Under the pieces are notes generated by a model that had not been told where the DNA came from, did no database searches, and saw only the letters and a program-made list of their open reading frames with translations. Made by a program: the position numbers and the translations under genes. Positions 16,412-23,688 of a DNA stretch of 39,413 nucleotides are shown here, one piece after another (the stretch's first letter is position 1; every line of letters starts with the position of its first letter). This DNA comes from an uncultured Clostridia bacterium. GTDB lineage: Bacteria; Bacillota; Clostridia; Oscillospirales; Acutalibacteraceae. The stretch is taken from the NCBI GenBank assembly GCA_947644325.1, contig CANRZD010000008.1, forward strand, positions 1-39,413, written 5' to 3'.

Positions 16412-16930
16412 ATGCTTACCTTCGTGATGGGCGGCTCCAAAAGCGGCAAGTCCGCCTTCTCCGAGGGCCTGTTCCCCCGGCCCGGGCCCCACTATTACAT
16501 CGCCACTATGGAGGCCTTTGACGAGGAGTGCCGCCGGCGCATCCAGAACCACCGGGCCCAGCGGGCCGGTTTGGGGTTTGAGACCATCGAGCGGCCCCAT
16601 GGCCTCCTGGGCCTTACCCTGCCCCAGAAGCGGCGGGTCCTGCTGGAAGACATGGGGAATCTCATTGCAAACGAGCTCTTCAGCCCCCAGGGGGCCGGGG
16701 AGGATACGGTGGAAGCCGTGCTCATGGGCATCCACCGGCTTATGGCCCAAAGTGAAAGCCTTGTGGTGGTCAGCAATGAGGTCTTCCTGGGCGGGGACAG
16801 GTATGCGGGGGACACCCTTCGGTACCTGCGGGTGCTGGCAGACGTGAACCGGGCCCTGGCCGCCCGGGCCCACAGGGCCGTAGAGGTGGTGTGCGGCCTG
16901 CCAATTTATCACAAAGGGGGGCCGGTATGA
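16412..16930 (+). CDS. cobU: CobU-type cobinamide kinase/guanylyltransferase, with a degenerate C-terminal motif
   Basis: CobU phosphorylates adenosylcobinamide and then attaches GMP from GTP. This 172-residue copy keeps the N-terminal catalytic parts. The P-loop GGSKSGKSAFSE is at residues 7-18, HYYIATMEAFDEE follows, RIQNHRAQR contains the histidine position that accepts GMP in Salmonella CobU, and LLEDMGNLIANELF is present. Downstream, VVVSNEVFLGGDRYAGDTLRYLR aligns with the usual VTNEVGMGIVPE-x-x-x-R-x-F/Y-RD block but has lost GMGIVPE. The small gene after cobS keeps exactly that block. The start follows AAAGGAG by five bases. It shares ATGA with cobS. Confidence 0.88.
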   Translation: MLTFVMGGSKSGKSAFSEGLFPRPGPHYYIATMEAFDEECRRRIQNHRAQRAGLGFETIERPHGLLGLTLPQKRRVLLEDMGNLIANELFSPQGAGEDTVEAVLMGIHRLMAQSESLVVVSNEVFLGGDRYAGDTLRYLRVLADVNRALAARAHRAVEVVCGLPIYHKGGPV

Positions 16931-17703
16931 CGTTTTTTTGCACGATAATCGTAGCTTTTTCCATGTTTTCGGCCATCCCCATGCCCCAGATACAGTGGAC
17001 CCCGAAAAACATGCGCTACGCCCTGTGCGCCTTCCCCCTGGTGGGGGCGGCGGTGGGGCTGGCATTGTGGGGGTGGTCGGCCCTGTGCGGGTGGCTGGGG
17101 GCCCCGGCCCTTCTGCGGGGGGCGGGGCTGTGCCTGCTGCCGGTGCTCATAACCGGGGGCATCCACCTAGACGGCTTTGCCGACACCTGCGACGCCCTGC
17201 ACAGCTGGCAGGCCCCGGAGAAGCGCCGGGCCATTCTCAGCGACCCCCACCTGGGGGCATTTGGGGCCATACGGCTGTGCGGGTGGTTTATAGGGTATTT
17301 CGGCCTGTGCTGCGCCGTGGCCGCGGACGGGCGGTCCCTTTTGTGCTGGGGGCTGTCGTTTCTGCTCAGCCGGGCCCTATCGGGGCTGGCGGTGGCTTGG
17401 TTCCCCCTGGCGAAGGACACGGGCCTTGCCCACAGCTTCGCAAGCGCCGCAGACAAAAAGCCCGTGCGCCGGGTGCTGCTGGCAATGGCCCTTCTGCTGG
17501 CTCTTTCCATGTGCGCGGCCCGGCCCCTGGGGGGCGCGCTGATGCTGCTGGCCTGCGGGGGCGTGTTCCTCTATTATAAGCCCATGGCAAGGGAGAAGTT
17601 CGGCGGGCTCACCGGGGACCTGGCCGGGTGGTTTTTGCAGACAGCCGAGCTTTTCATGCTGGGGGCCCTGGTATTTTCTCAGCTATTGGAGGCAAAACTA
17701 TGA
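16927..17703 (+). CDS. cobS: Adenosylcobinamide-GDP ribazoletransferase CobS
   Basis: Membrane enzyme that joins alpha-ribazole (phosphate) to adenosylcobinamide-GDP, completing the nucleotide loop. The 258-residue protein has about six hydrophobic helices. It shows the family motifs FSMFSAIPMPQIQW near the N-terminus, ITGGIHLDGFADTCDAL (about 78-94, acidic active site), ILSDPHLGAFG, and GGLTGDLAGWFLQTAEL near the C-terminus. The start is ATG 16927 within the cobU stop (ATGA). The following small gene begins in the cobS stop the same way. Confidence 0.94.
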   Translation: MTFFCTIIVAFSMFSAIPMPQIQWTPKNMRYALCAFPLVGAAVGLALWGWSALCGWLGAPALLRGAGLCLLPVLITGGIHLDGFADTCDALHSWQAPEKRRAILSDPHLGAFGAIRLCGWFIGYFGLCCAVAADGRSLLCWGLSFLLSRALSGLAVAWFPLAKDTGLAHSFASAADKKPVRRVLLAMALLLALSMCAARPLGGALMLLACGGVFLYYKPMAREKFGGLTGDLAGWFLQTAELFMLGALVFSQLLEAKL

Positions 17704-18029
17704 TCTTTATCACCGGCCCCCTGTTTGCGGGCAAGCGGCGCTACGCCCAGGAAGTTCTGGGCTTTCCCCCCGATTCCATCGCAGAGGAGGCCCAGGAGCT
17801 GGCCCGGACGGAAACCGACATAGAGGCCCTGGCCCAGCGGCTTTCAGAGTCGCCTGTAGTCATCTGCACAGAGATAGGCGGGGGCGTGGTGCCCGTTGAC
17901 CCAGAGGAGCGGGCCTTCCGGGAGAGGGCGGGGCGGCTCTCGGTGCTGCTGGCCAAAAGGGCCCAAACGGTCGTCCGGGTGTGGTGCGGCCTGCCGGAGG
18001 TCTTAAAGGGGGAGATGCCATGCTCGTAG
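17700..18029 (+). CDS. Small CobU-like protein, middle region missing
   Basis: A 109-residue protein that aligns by eye with both ends of CobU. MIFITGPLFAGKRRYAQEVL matches the P-loop region, but the serine/threonine after the P-loop lysine is replaced by arginine. VVICTEIGGGVVPVDPEERA through RERAGRLSVLLA and VVRVWCGLPEVLKG matches the CobU C-terminal VTNEVGMGIVPE block. About 70 residues between, including YIAT, the RIxxHRxxR histidine and LLExxxxLxxN segments, are absent. The ATG lies in the cobS stop (ATGA), and the gene overlaps cobC by ten bases, so it is a fixed part of the operon and not debris. It probably works with the upstream CobU copy (inference). Confidence 0.7.
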   Translation: MIFITGPLFAGKRRYAQEVLGFPPDSIAEEAQELARTETDIEALAQRLSESPVVICTEIGGGVVPVDPEERAFRERAGRLSVLLAKRAQTVVRVWCGLPEVLKGEMPCS

Positions 18030-18595
18030 AGCTCATCCGCCACGGGGAGACAGCCTATAACCGGGAGGCCCGCTACCAGGGCCAGTCCGACATCCCCCTG
18101 AGCCCCCAGGGCCGGGCGGTGCTGAAGCCCGCCCCCTTCTGCCCGGAAATTGTGTACACGTCCCCCCTGGCCCGGGCCCGGGAGACGGCGCAAATTCTGT
18201 TCCCCGGGGCACATTTAGTGCCCGTTTTGGGGCTTATAGAGATGGATTTCGGCGCTTTTGAGGGGAAAAACTACAAAGAAATGGAGCATGACCCCGCCTA
18301 CCGGGCCTGGGTGGAGGGCGGCTGCCTGTCCCGGTGCTCGGGGGGCGAGAGCAAGGAGGAATTCTGCCGGCGGGTGTGCGCCGCCTTTTCCCAGCTCATG
18401 GAGGAGCCCACGGAGCGCCTGACCGTGGTAGCCCACGGGGGCACGCTCATGGCCATTTTAGAGCGCTGGGGCCTGCCCCAAAGAGGGTACTTTGACTGGC
18501 ATGTGCCCCCCGGCTGCGGCTTCCTGCTGGAGGGCGGGGGCCCGGGCCTTCGGGTCCTCTGGCAGACCGACTACCGAAAGGAGCCCCCGCTATGA
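18020..18595 (+). CDS. cobC: Alpha-ribazole phosphatase CobC (histidine phosphatase)
   Basis: Removes the 5' phosphate from alpha-ribazole phosphate or adenosylcobalamin phosphate at the end of the pathway. The 191-residue histidine phosphatase has the catalytic LIRHGETAYN at residues 5-14, then YTSPLARARETAQIL, EMDFGAFEGKNYKEM and the second histidine in VVAHGGTLMAIL. The superfamily is broad, so the specific substrate is inferred from its position between cobS/cobU and cbiB. ATG 18020 follows AAAGGGGGAGA and overlaps the preceding gene. It shares ATGA with cbiB. Confidence 0.87.
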   Translation: MLVELIRHGETAYNREARYQGQSDIPLSPQGRAVLKPAPFCPEIVYTSPLARARETAQILFPGAHLVPVLGLIEMDFGAFEGKNYKEMEHDPAYRAWVEGGCLSRCSGGESKEEFCRRVCAAFSQLMEEPTERLTVVAHGGTLMAILERWGLPQRGYFDWHVPPGCGFLLEGGGPGLRVLWQTDYRKEPPL

Positions 18596-19557
18596 CCATT
18601 CTCTACGCCGTGCTCTGCGGCTTTTTGCTGGACCTGCTGCTGGCCGACCCCCTGTGGATGCCCCACCCGGTGGTCTATATGGGCAAGGCCATCTCCCGGC
18701 TGGAAAAGGCCCTGCGGCGCCTTTTCCCCCAAACGCCCAAAGGGGAGCTGCTGGCCGGGAGCGTGCTGGCCTTTCTGCTGCCGGCGGCGAGCTTTGGGGT
18801 GAGCTTCTGCGCTATATATCTTGTGGGGCGTCTGCACCCGGGGCTGGCCTTTGCTTTGCAGGTGCTGTGGTGCTGGCAATGTCTGGCGGCAAAGGGCCTG
18901 GGGGCCGAGAGCAAAAACGTATATAAAAAGCTAAAAACCGGCACCCTGCCGGAGGCCCGGGCCCAGGTGGCCCGCATCGTGGGCAGGGACACGGGGGAGC
19001 TTACGGAAAAAGGCGTCATCAAGGCCGCGGTGGAGACGGTGGCGGAAAACTTCTCTGACGGGGTGGCCGCGCCCATGCTGTACCTGCTTTTGGGCGGCGC
19101 GCCCCTGGGGCTTTTCTATAAGGCCGTGAACACCATGGACAGCATGATAGGCTATAAAAACGAAAAGTACCTGTGGTTCGGCCGGGCGGCGGCCAGGCTC
19201 GACGACCTTGTGAACTACCTGCCCGCCCGGCTCTCGGCGGTGCTTCTGGTGCTGGCGGCGCCCCTTGCGGGGGAGAGCTTCAGGGGGGCCTTTCGCGTCT
19301 GGCGGCGGGACAGACGGAAGCACGCGAGCCCCAACTCCGCCCAGACCGAAGCCGCCATGGCCGGGGCCCTGGGGATACAGCTGGCGGGCCCGGCCAGCTA
19401 TTTCGGCAAAAAGACAGAGAAGCCCTTTATCGGCGACCCCCTGCGGGAGCCTGAGCCCCAAGACATCCTGCGGGCAAACCATATGCTCTACACCGCCAGC
19501 TTCCTCTGCCTGGGGCTCTTGGGGGCTATGCGCTGGGTGATTCTGACGCTTTTATAA
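18592..19557 (+). CDS. cbiB: Adenosylcobinamide-phosphate synthase CbiB
   Basis: Membrane protein that attaches aminopropanol (phosphate) to the f side chain of adenosylcobyrate. The 321-residue protein has several hydrophobic helices. It carries the CbiB signatures LDLLLADPLWMPHPVVYMGK (about 10-29), a stretch running from KAAVETVAENFSDGVAAPML through NTMDSMIGYKNEKYLWFG to ARLDDLVNYLPARLSA, and SPNSAQTEAAMAGALG-like SPNSAQTEAAMAG. It needs cobyrate from CbiP and aminopropanol phosphate from CobD, neither of which is in the window. It starts within the cobC stop. Confidence 0.94.
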   Translation: MTILYAVLCGFLLDLLLADPLWMPHPVVYMGKAISRLEKALRRLFPQTPKGELLAGSVLAFLLPAASFGVSFCAIYLVGRLHPGLAFALQVLWCWQCLAAKGLGAESKNVYKKLKTGTLPEARAQVARIVGRDTGELTEKGVIKAAVETVAENFSDGVAAPMLYLLLGGAPLGLFYKAVNTMDSMIGYKNEKYLWFGRAAARLDDLVNYLPARLSAVLLVLAAPLAGESFRGAFRVWRRDRRKHASPNSAQTEAAMAGALGIQLAGPASYFGKKTEKPFIGDPLREPEPQDILRANHMLYTASFLCLGLLGAMRWVILTLL

Positions 19558-19570
19558 CGGGAGGTGCCTT

Positions 19571-20074
19571 ATGGAAAAGCTATGCCATCTCTACTGGGGC
19601 GACGGCAAGGGCAAGACCACCGCCGCCATGGGCCTGTGCCTGCGGGCCTTGGGCCAGGGGCTGCGGGTGTCTGTGGTGCAGTTTTTGAAGGACGGGCGCA
19701 GCGGGGAGCTGGCCCCCCTGGAGCGCCTGGGGGCCCGGGTCTTTGGGGGAAAGGCGGGGACGAAGTTCCCCAAAGACATGAGTGAGGAGGAGCGCCGGGA
19801 GGCCTTTGCTTTTCACACCCGCCAGCTGCGAGAGGCCCTTTCTGTGCCCTGCGACCTGCTGCTTTTGGACGAAGCCTGCGGGGCCGCGCGCTTCGGGCTC
19901 GTGGATGAGGAACTTCTGCGCCGGGCTGTGTCAGAGCGGGCCTATGAAGTGGTGCTCACAGGCCGGGGCCCCGCAAAGTGGATGCGGGATGCCGCCGACT
20001 ACTCCACCGAAATGCGCTGTGAGCGGCACCCCTATGAGCGGGGCGTGCCCGCCAGAAGGGGGGTGGAGTTTTGA
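19571..20074 (+). CDS. cobO: Cob(I)yrinic acid a,c-diamide adenosyltransferase (CobA/BtuR type)
   Basis: Transfers the 5'-deoxyadenosyl group of ATP to Co(I) of the corrinoid. The 167-residue protein has the reversed-P-loop motif YWGDGKGKTTAAMGL (about 8-22), VQFLKDGRSGEL, a Walker B-like LLLLDEACGAARFGLV and LTGRGPAKWMRDAADYSTEM, all typical of the CobA/CobO/BtuR family. It could also adenosylate imported corrinoids. ATG 19571 has GGGAGG seven to eight bases upstream. It overlaps cbiC at the stop (TTGA). Confidence 0.94.
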   Translation: MEKLCHLYWGDGKGKTTAAMGLCLRALGQGLRVSVVQFLKDGRSGELAPLERLGARVFGGKAGTKFPKDMSEEERREAFAFHTRQLREALSVPCDLLLLDEACGAARFGLVDEELLRRAVSERAYEVVLTGRGPAKWMRDAADYSTEMRCERHPYERGVPARRGVEF

Positions 20075-20739
20075 TCCTGCACACAAGGCCCGGTGACATC
20101 GAGCGGGCCAGCATGGAGATCATCGCCCGGGAGCTGGAGGAAAGGGGCGTCTGCCTGCCTAAGGAAAACCAAGCGGTCATAAAGCGCGTGGTGCACGCCA
20201 CGGCGGACTTTGACTTTGCCCAGAATCTGCGTTTTACCCCCGGGGCGGCGGAAAAGGGCGTGCGGGCGTTTCTTTCCGGGGCGGCGCTCATTACAGACAC
20301 CAACATGGCGGCGGCGGGCGTCAGCCGGCCCATGCTGGAAAAGCTCCATTGCCCCCTGCGCTGCTACATGGCGGAGGAGGAGACCGCCCGCCTGGCCCGT
20401 GAGCGGGGCGTGACCCGGGCCGCCGTCTCTATGGAGCGGGCGGCAAGGGAGCACCCCCGGGGCGTCTTCGCCGTCGGCAACGCCCCCACGGCCCTGCTGT
20501 CTCTCTGTAATGCCCTGGAGGACGGACTGCGCCCGGCCCTGATCATCGGGGTGCCGGTGGGCTTTGTGAACGTCACCGAGAGCAAGGAGCGCCTGTGGGC
20601 CCTGTGCGAAAGGCTCTCGGTGCCCGCCATCGCGGCCATGGGCAGAAAGGGTGGCAGCACCGTGGCCGCGGCCGTCTGCAACGCCCTGCTGTACACGGCG
20701 GCGGACGCCCTGGACCCTAAAAAGCGGGGCTGGGGGTGA
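20071..20739 (+). CDS. cbiC: Cobalt-precorrin-8 methylmutase CbiC
   Basis: Moves the methyl group from C11 to C12 to give cobyrinic acid. The 222-residue protein has the catalytic histidine in IKRVVHATADFDFAQNLRF (about 34-52). It also has ALITDTNMAAAGVS and VFAVGNAPTALLSL, followed by the PALIIGVPVGFVNVTESKE block. The start is a TTG (20071) overlapping the cobO stop, with AAGGGGGG eight bases upstream; no ATG or GTG fits the conserved N-terminus. As last gene of the operon it acts before CbiA, so gene order does not follow pathway order. Confidence 0.94.
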   Translation: MILHTRPGDIERASMEIIARELEERGVCLPKENQAVIKRVVHATADFDFAQNLRFTPGAAEKGVRAFLSGAALITDTNMAAAGVSRPMLEKLHCPLRCYMAEEETARLARERGVTRAAVSMERAAREHPRGVFAVGNAPTALLSLCNALEDGLRPALIIGVPVGFVNVTESKERLWALCERLSVPAIAAMGRKGGSTVAAAVCNALLYTAADALDPKKRGWG

Positions 20740-20747
20740 GCTTTTTT
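20719..20747 (+). terminator. Possible terminator at the end of the cobalamin operon
   Basis: AAAAAGC (20719-20725) pairs with GCTTTTT (20740-20746) around a 14-base G-rich loop that includes the cbiC stop codon, and a T run is built in. It is the only terminator-like structure between cbiC and the next promoter. Confidence 0.45.
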
Positions 20748-20761
20748 AAGAAAGAAAGCCA

Positions 20762-20790
20762 TTGCATTTTCACAGGGAAGCTGGTACAAT
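20762..20790 (+). promoter_or_regulatory. sigA promoter of the DUF1622/alpha-galactosidase pair
   Basis: TTGCAT (20762-20767), 17-base spacer, TACAAT (20785-20790). It is placed about 33 bases before the GTG at 20823 and so separates this pair from the cobalamin operon. Confidence 0.7.
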
Positions 20791-20822
20791 ACAAGTGTTT
20801 ACGACAGAAAGGGGGCCTCACG

Positions 20823-21197
20823 GTGGAACGGCTGGGAGAGGTTCTGGCAGGTTTTTTAGACGGCGTGGTGGGCGTGGCCATCCATGGGTTCGAGCTCATC
20901 GGCGTGTTCATCATCCTCTGCGCGGGGGTGAAGGGCCTGGTGCAGTATGTGCGGCGGGACCCCTCGGTGCGGCTGCAGCTGGCCCAGGGCATGGCTTTGG
21001 GGCTGGAGTTCAAGCTGGGCAGCGAGATACTGCGCACGGTAGTGGTGCGGGAGCTCTCTGAGGTGGCACTGGTGGCGGCCATTATCGCCGTGCGGGCCGC
21101 CCTCACCTTCCTGATCCATTGGGAAATCAAGATAGAAGAAGGCACCAAGGAAGAAAAGCAGAAAGAAAGGGGCGCTGAAAATGCCGGTCCGCTATGA
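20823..21197 (+). CDS. DUF1622 family small membrane protein
   Basis: A 124-residue membrane protein. The N-terminal helix (FLDGVVGVAIHGFELIGVFI, about 8-27), a basic loop with YVRRDPSVRLQLAQGMALGLEFKLGSEIL-type sequence, and helices at about 78-100 match the DUF1622 pattern. The function of the family is unknown. The GTG at 20823 is chosen because the reading frame further upstream crosses the promoter, and GAAAGGGGG lies at about 20808-20816. The C-terminal tail is charged (EEGTKEEKQKERG). It overlaps the alpha-galactosidase start by 17 bases. The link between the two is unexplained. Confidence 0.8.
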   Translation: MERLGEVLAGFLDGVVGVAIHGFELIGVFIILCAGVKGLVQYVRRDPSVRLQLAQGMALGLEFKLGSEILRTVVVRELSEVALVAAIIAVRAALTFLIHWEIKIEEGTKEEKQKERGAENAGPL

Positions 21198-23367
21198 CGA
21201 AAAAACGAAGATCTTTACCCTTAACACAAAGGGTTCCACCTACGCCTTTGGGGTGAACCCGGGCGGGTACCTTGTGCACCTGTATTACGGGAAGAAGCTG
21301 CCCTCCACAGAGGGCGTGGAGAAGCTGTGGTTTCGGGGGGTGTACGATTCTTTGAGCCCCCAGAGCCCCTATGTGGAGGACCCCTGCTTCTCCCTTGACA
21401 TCGCGCCCCTGGAGTTCCCCTGCTCCGGCGCGGGGGACATGCGTATCACGGCCCTGTCCGTGCGGGGGAAAGAGGGCAACGCCGTCACAGACCTGCACTA
21501 TAAGGGCCACCGCATCTTTGACGGCAAGCCCGCCCTGCAGGGCCTTCCCGCCACCTTCGCAAAGGAGGGAGAAGCCCAGAGTCTTGAGATCGCCCTGGAG
21601 GACCGGGTGACCGGGGTGACGGCCTTCCTGCTTTACACGGTCTTTGAAAATTATAACGCCATGGCCCGCAGCCTGCGCCTGGAAAACCGGGGGGCGGCCC
21701 CGGTAGACCTGGAGCGCGTCTACAGCGCCTGCCTGGAGTTGCCCGGCATGGACTTTGACATGGTGCACCTGCACGGCCGCTGGGCCAAGGAGAACACCGT
21801 GGCCCGCCACGCCCTGCACCATGGCCTGCAGGGCATCCGCTCCCGCCGGGGCATGACCGGCCCCAACCACAACCCCTTCCTGGCCCTGGCCCGACAGGGT
21901 ACGGCGGAGGAGACCGGCGAGGCCTACGGGGTGAGTTTGGTCTACAGCGGCAACTTCGCCCTGGACCTGGAGGTGGACGAGCGGGGCAGCACCCGGGTGC
22001 TGGCGGGTATCAATCCCGACGAGTTCCGCTGGCGCCTGGAGCCCGGGGAGGGCTTTACCGCCCCCGAGGCGGTGCTTGTGTACTCAGACGAGGGCCTGGG
22101 CGGTATGAGCCGCACGTTCCACAAGCTGTACTTAAACCACCTGATGAGAAGCCCCTGGGCAAAGAAAAAGCGCCCCCTGCTCATCAACAGCTGGGAGGCC
22201 GCCCTCTTTGACTTTGACGACGAGAAGCTGGTGAACTTCGCCAAAGCGGCCAAAGAGTTGGGCATCGAAATGCTTGTCATGGACGACGGGTGGTTTGGCG
22301 ACCGGCATGACGACCGCCGGGCCCTGGGGGACTGGCAGGTAAACGAGGAGAAGCTGAAGGGCGGGCTTTCGAGCCTTATTAAGCGGGTAAACGACCTGGG
22401 GATAAAATTTGGCATCTGGTACGAGCCGGAGATGATAAACCCCGACAGCGACCTCTACCGGGCCCACCCGGACTGGGTTGTCTGCGCGCCGGGGCGGGAA
22501 AAGTCCCTTTCCCGGCACCAGTGCGTGCTGGACATGACCCGGGAGGACGTGCGGGACAACATCTTCGGGCAGATGTGCGACGTGATTTCCAAGAACAATA
22601 TCGAGTATATCAAGTGGGACTGCAACCGCCACATCAGCGAGGCCGCGAGCCTTGCGCTGCCCCCGGAGCGCCAGGGGGAGTTCTTCCACCGGTACGTCTT
22701 GGGCGTATATGACCTGATGGACCGGCTCACCGCCGCCTTCCCCCACATCCTGCTGGAGAACTGCTCCTCCGGCGGCGGGCGCTTTGACCCCGGGATGCTT
22801 TACTACTCCCCCCAGATATGGGCAAGCGACAACACCGATCCCATCGAGCGGCTGACTATCCAGTTCGGGGCCTCCATGTGCTACCCGGCTTCCTCGCTGG
22901 GGGCCCACGTGTCGGCCTGCCCCCGCACGGATATAAACACCCGGGCCGCCGTGGCCCTGTGGGGCACCTTCGGGTATGAGCTGGACCCCTATAAGCTCAC
23001 AGAAGAAGAAAAAGAGGCCGTAAAGGCCCAGGTGGCTGACTATCACAAGTATTATGACCTGACCCACTACGGCGACCTCTACCGGCTGACAGCCCCCACG
23101 GAAAACCCCTTCCTGTGCGACTGGATGTTCGTAAGCGAGGATAAGGGCGAGGCCCTTTACACCCGGGTAATCATGCGCCGGCCCGACAAGACCTACCAGC
23201 TGGCCCGCCTGCGGGGCCTTAGCCCGGATAAGATCTACCGGGACGAGGAGACCGGGGAACTCTACTCCGGGGCGGTGCTCATGTACGGGGGGTTAGATCT
23301 ATCGGCCCGCAGCTGGCAGGACCTGGGGGACGGGACCTGCGTCGTGAAGCATTTCATCGCGCAATAA
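21181..23367 (+). CDS. GH36 alpha-galactosidase
   Basis: Retaining glycosidase that removes terminal alpha-1,6-galactose from oligosaccharides of the raffinose type. The 728-residue length and layout fit bacterial GH36: an N-terminal beta-sandwich (about 1-320), a TIM barrel with MLVMDDGWFGDRHDDRR, and a C-terminal beta domain. The nucleophile is D480 in YIKWDCNRHISE and the acid/base is D550 in IWASDNTDPIERL. The positions agree well with characterised GH36 enzymes. There is no signal peptide, so it is cytoplasmic and needs an uptake system, which is not encoded nearby. The gene ends at a strong terminator. Confidence 0.94.
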   Translation: MPVRYDEKTKIFTLNTKGSTYAFGVNPGGYLVHLYYGKKLPSTEGVEKLWFRGVYDSLSPQSPYVEDPCFSLDIAPLEFPCSGAGDMRITALSVRGKEGNAVTDLHYKGHRIFDGKPALQGLPATFAKEGEAQSLEIALEDRVTGVTAFLLYTVFENYNAMARSLRLENRGAAPVDLERVYSACLELPGMDFDMVHLHGRWAKENTVARHALHHGLQGIRSRRGMTGPNHNPFLALARQGTAEETGEAYGVSLVYSGNFALDLEVDERGSTRVLAGINPDEFRWRLEPGEGFTAPEAVLVYSDEGLGGMSRTFHKLYLNHLMRSPWAKKKRPLLINSWEAALFDFDDEKLVNFAKAAKELGIEMLVMDDGWFGDRHDDRRALGDWQVNEEKLKGGLSSLIKRVNDLGIKFGIWYEPEMINPDSDLYRAHPDWVVCAPGREKSLSRHQCVLDMTREDVRDNIFGQMCDVISKNNIEYIKWDCNRHISEAASLALPPERQGEFFHRYVLGVYDLMDRLTAAFPHILLENCSSGGGRFDPGMLYYSPQIWASDNTDPIERLTIQFGASMCYPASSLGAHVSACPRTDINTRAAVALWGTFGYELDPYKLTEEEKEAVKAQVADYHKYYDLTHYGDLYRLTAPTENPFLCDWMFVSEDKGEALYTRVIMRRPDKTYQLARLRGLSPDKIYRDEETGELYSGAVLMYGGLDLSARSWQDLGDGTCVVKHFIAQ

Positions 23368-23428
23368 AAGCTGAAGCGAACGGCTTAAATACTAGATTTT
23401 TTCGCAAAAAATCCCTTGAATGGAAGTG

Positions 23429-23470
23429 AAAATTTTGCAATCCCGCAAAATGGGATTGCAAAATTTTTTT
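23429..23470 (+). terminator. Rho-independent terminator of the alpha-galactosidase transcript
   Basis: A perfect 16-bp stem, AAAATTTTGCAATCCC (23429-23444) with its complement (23452-23467), seven-base loop, followed by further T residues to 23470. The upstream A run makes it able to act on both strands. Confidence 0.93.
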
Positions 23471-23595
23471 GCCCGGGCGCGTTTTTTCAAATGTCCGCGC
23501 CGGAGAATTTAGGGATGTTCCAGTGAAGTGGTTCAGCACCAAATTTGCTACAAGTCAAAGAGAAGGCTCTTTCTCCCTTAATTTTTTGCGACATA

Positions 23596-23624
23596 TGGAA
23601 ATACTCGCCGGGATGTGCTATAAT
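23596..23624 (+). promoter_or_regulatory. Promoter of the phosphatase-rimI-tsaD operon
   Basis: A perfect TATAAT (23619-23624) with TGC just upstream (extended -10) and a weak -35 TGGAAA (23596-23601) at 17 bases. It excludes translation starts upstream of about 23631. Confidence 0.65.
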
Positions 23625-23688
23625 CGGGATACTACATCAGGTGCTTTGCCAAAAAGGCGGGCCCAGACTTGCAAAGGATCAAAAACAA

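Larger units (their letters stand above)
23368..23688. other. Gene-free AT-rich interval after the alpha-galactosidase
   Basis: A 321-base stretch, clearly richer in A and T than the genes around it. It holds an 8-bp AT hairpin (23395-23413), the alpha-galactosidase terminator (23429-23470), an inverted repeat GGCGCG/CGCGCC spaced by about 14 bases just after it, a 6-bp hairpin AAAGAG-AAGG-CTCTTT (23557-23572), and the promoter of the next operon. I see no convincing coding frame. Confidence 0.7.

Noticed and set aside
15770-16930. Long plus-strand frame (386 codons) across cobT and into cobU
   Set aside because: Its first part is cobT read in the wrong frame (Gly/Arg-rich nonsense); only the end is the real cobU frame, which starts at 16412.
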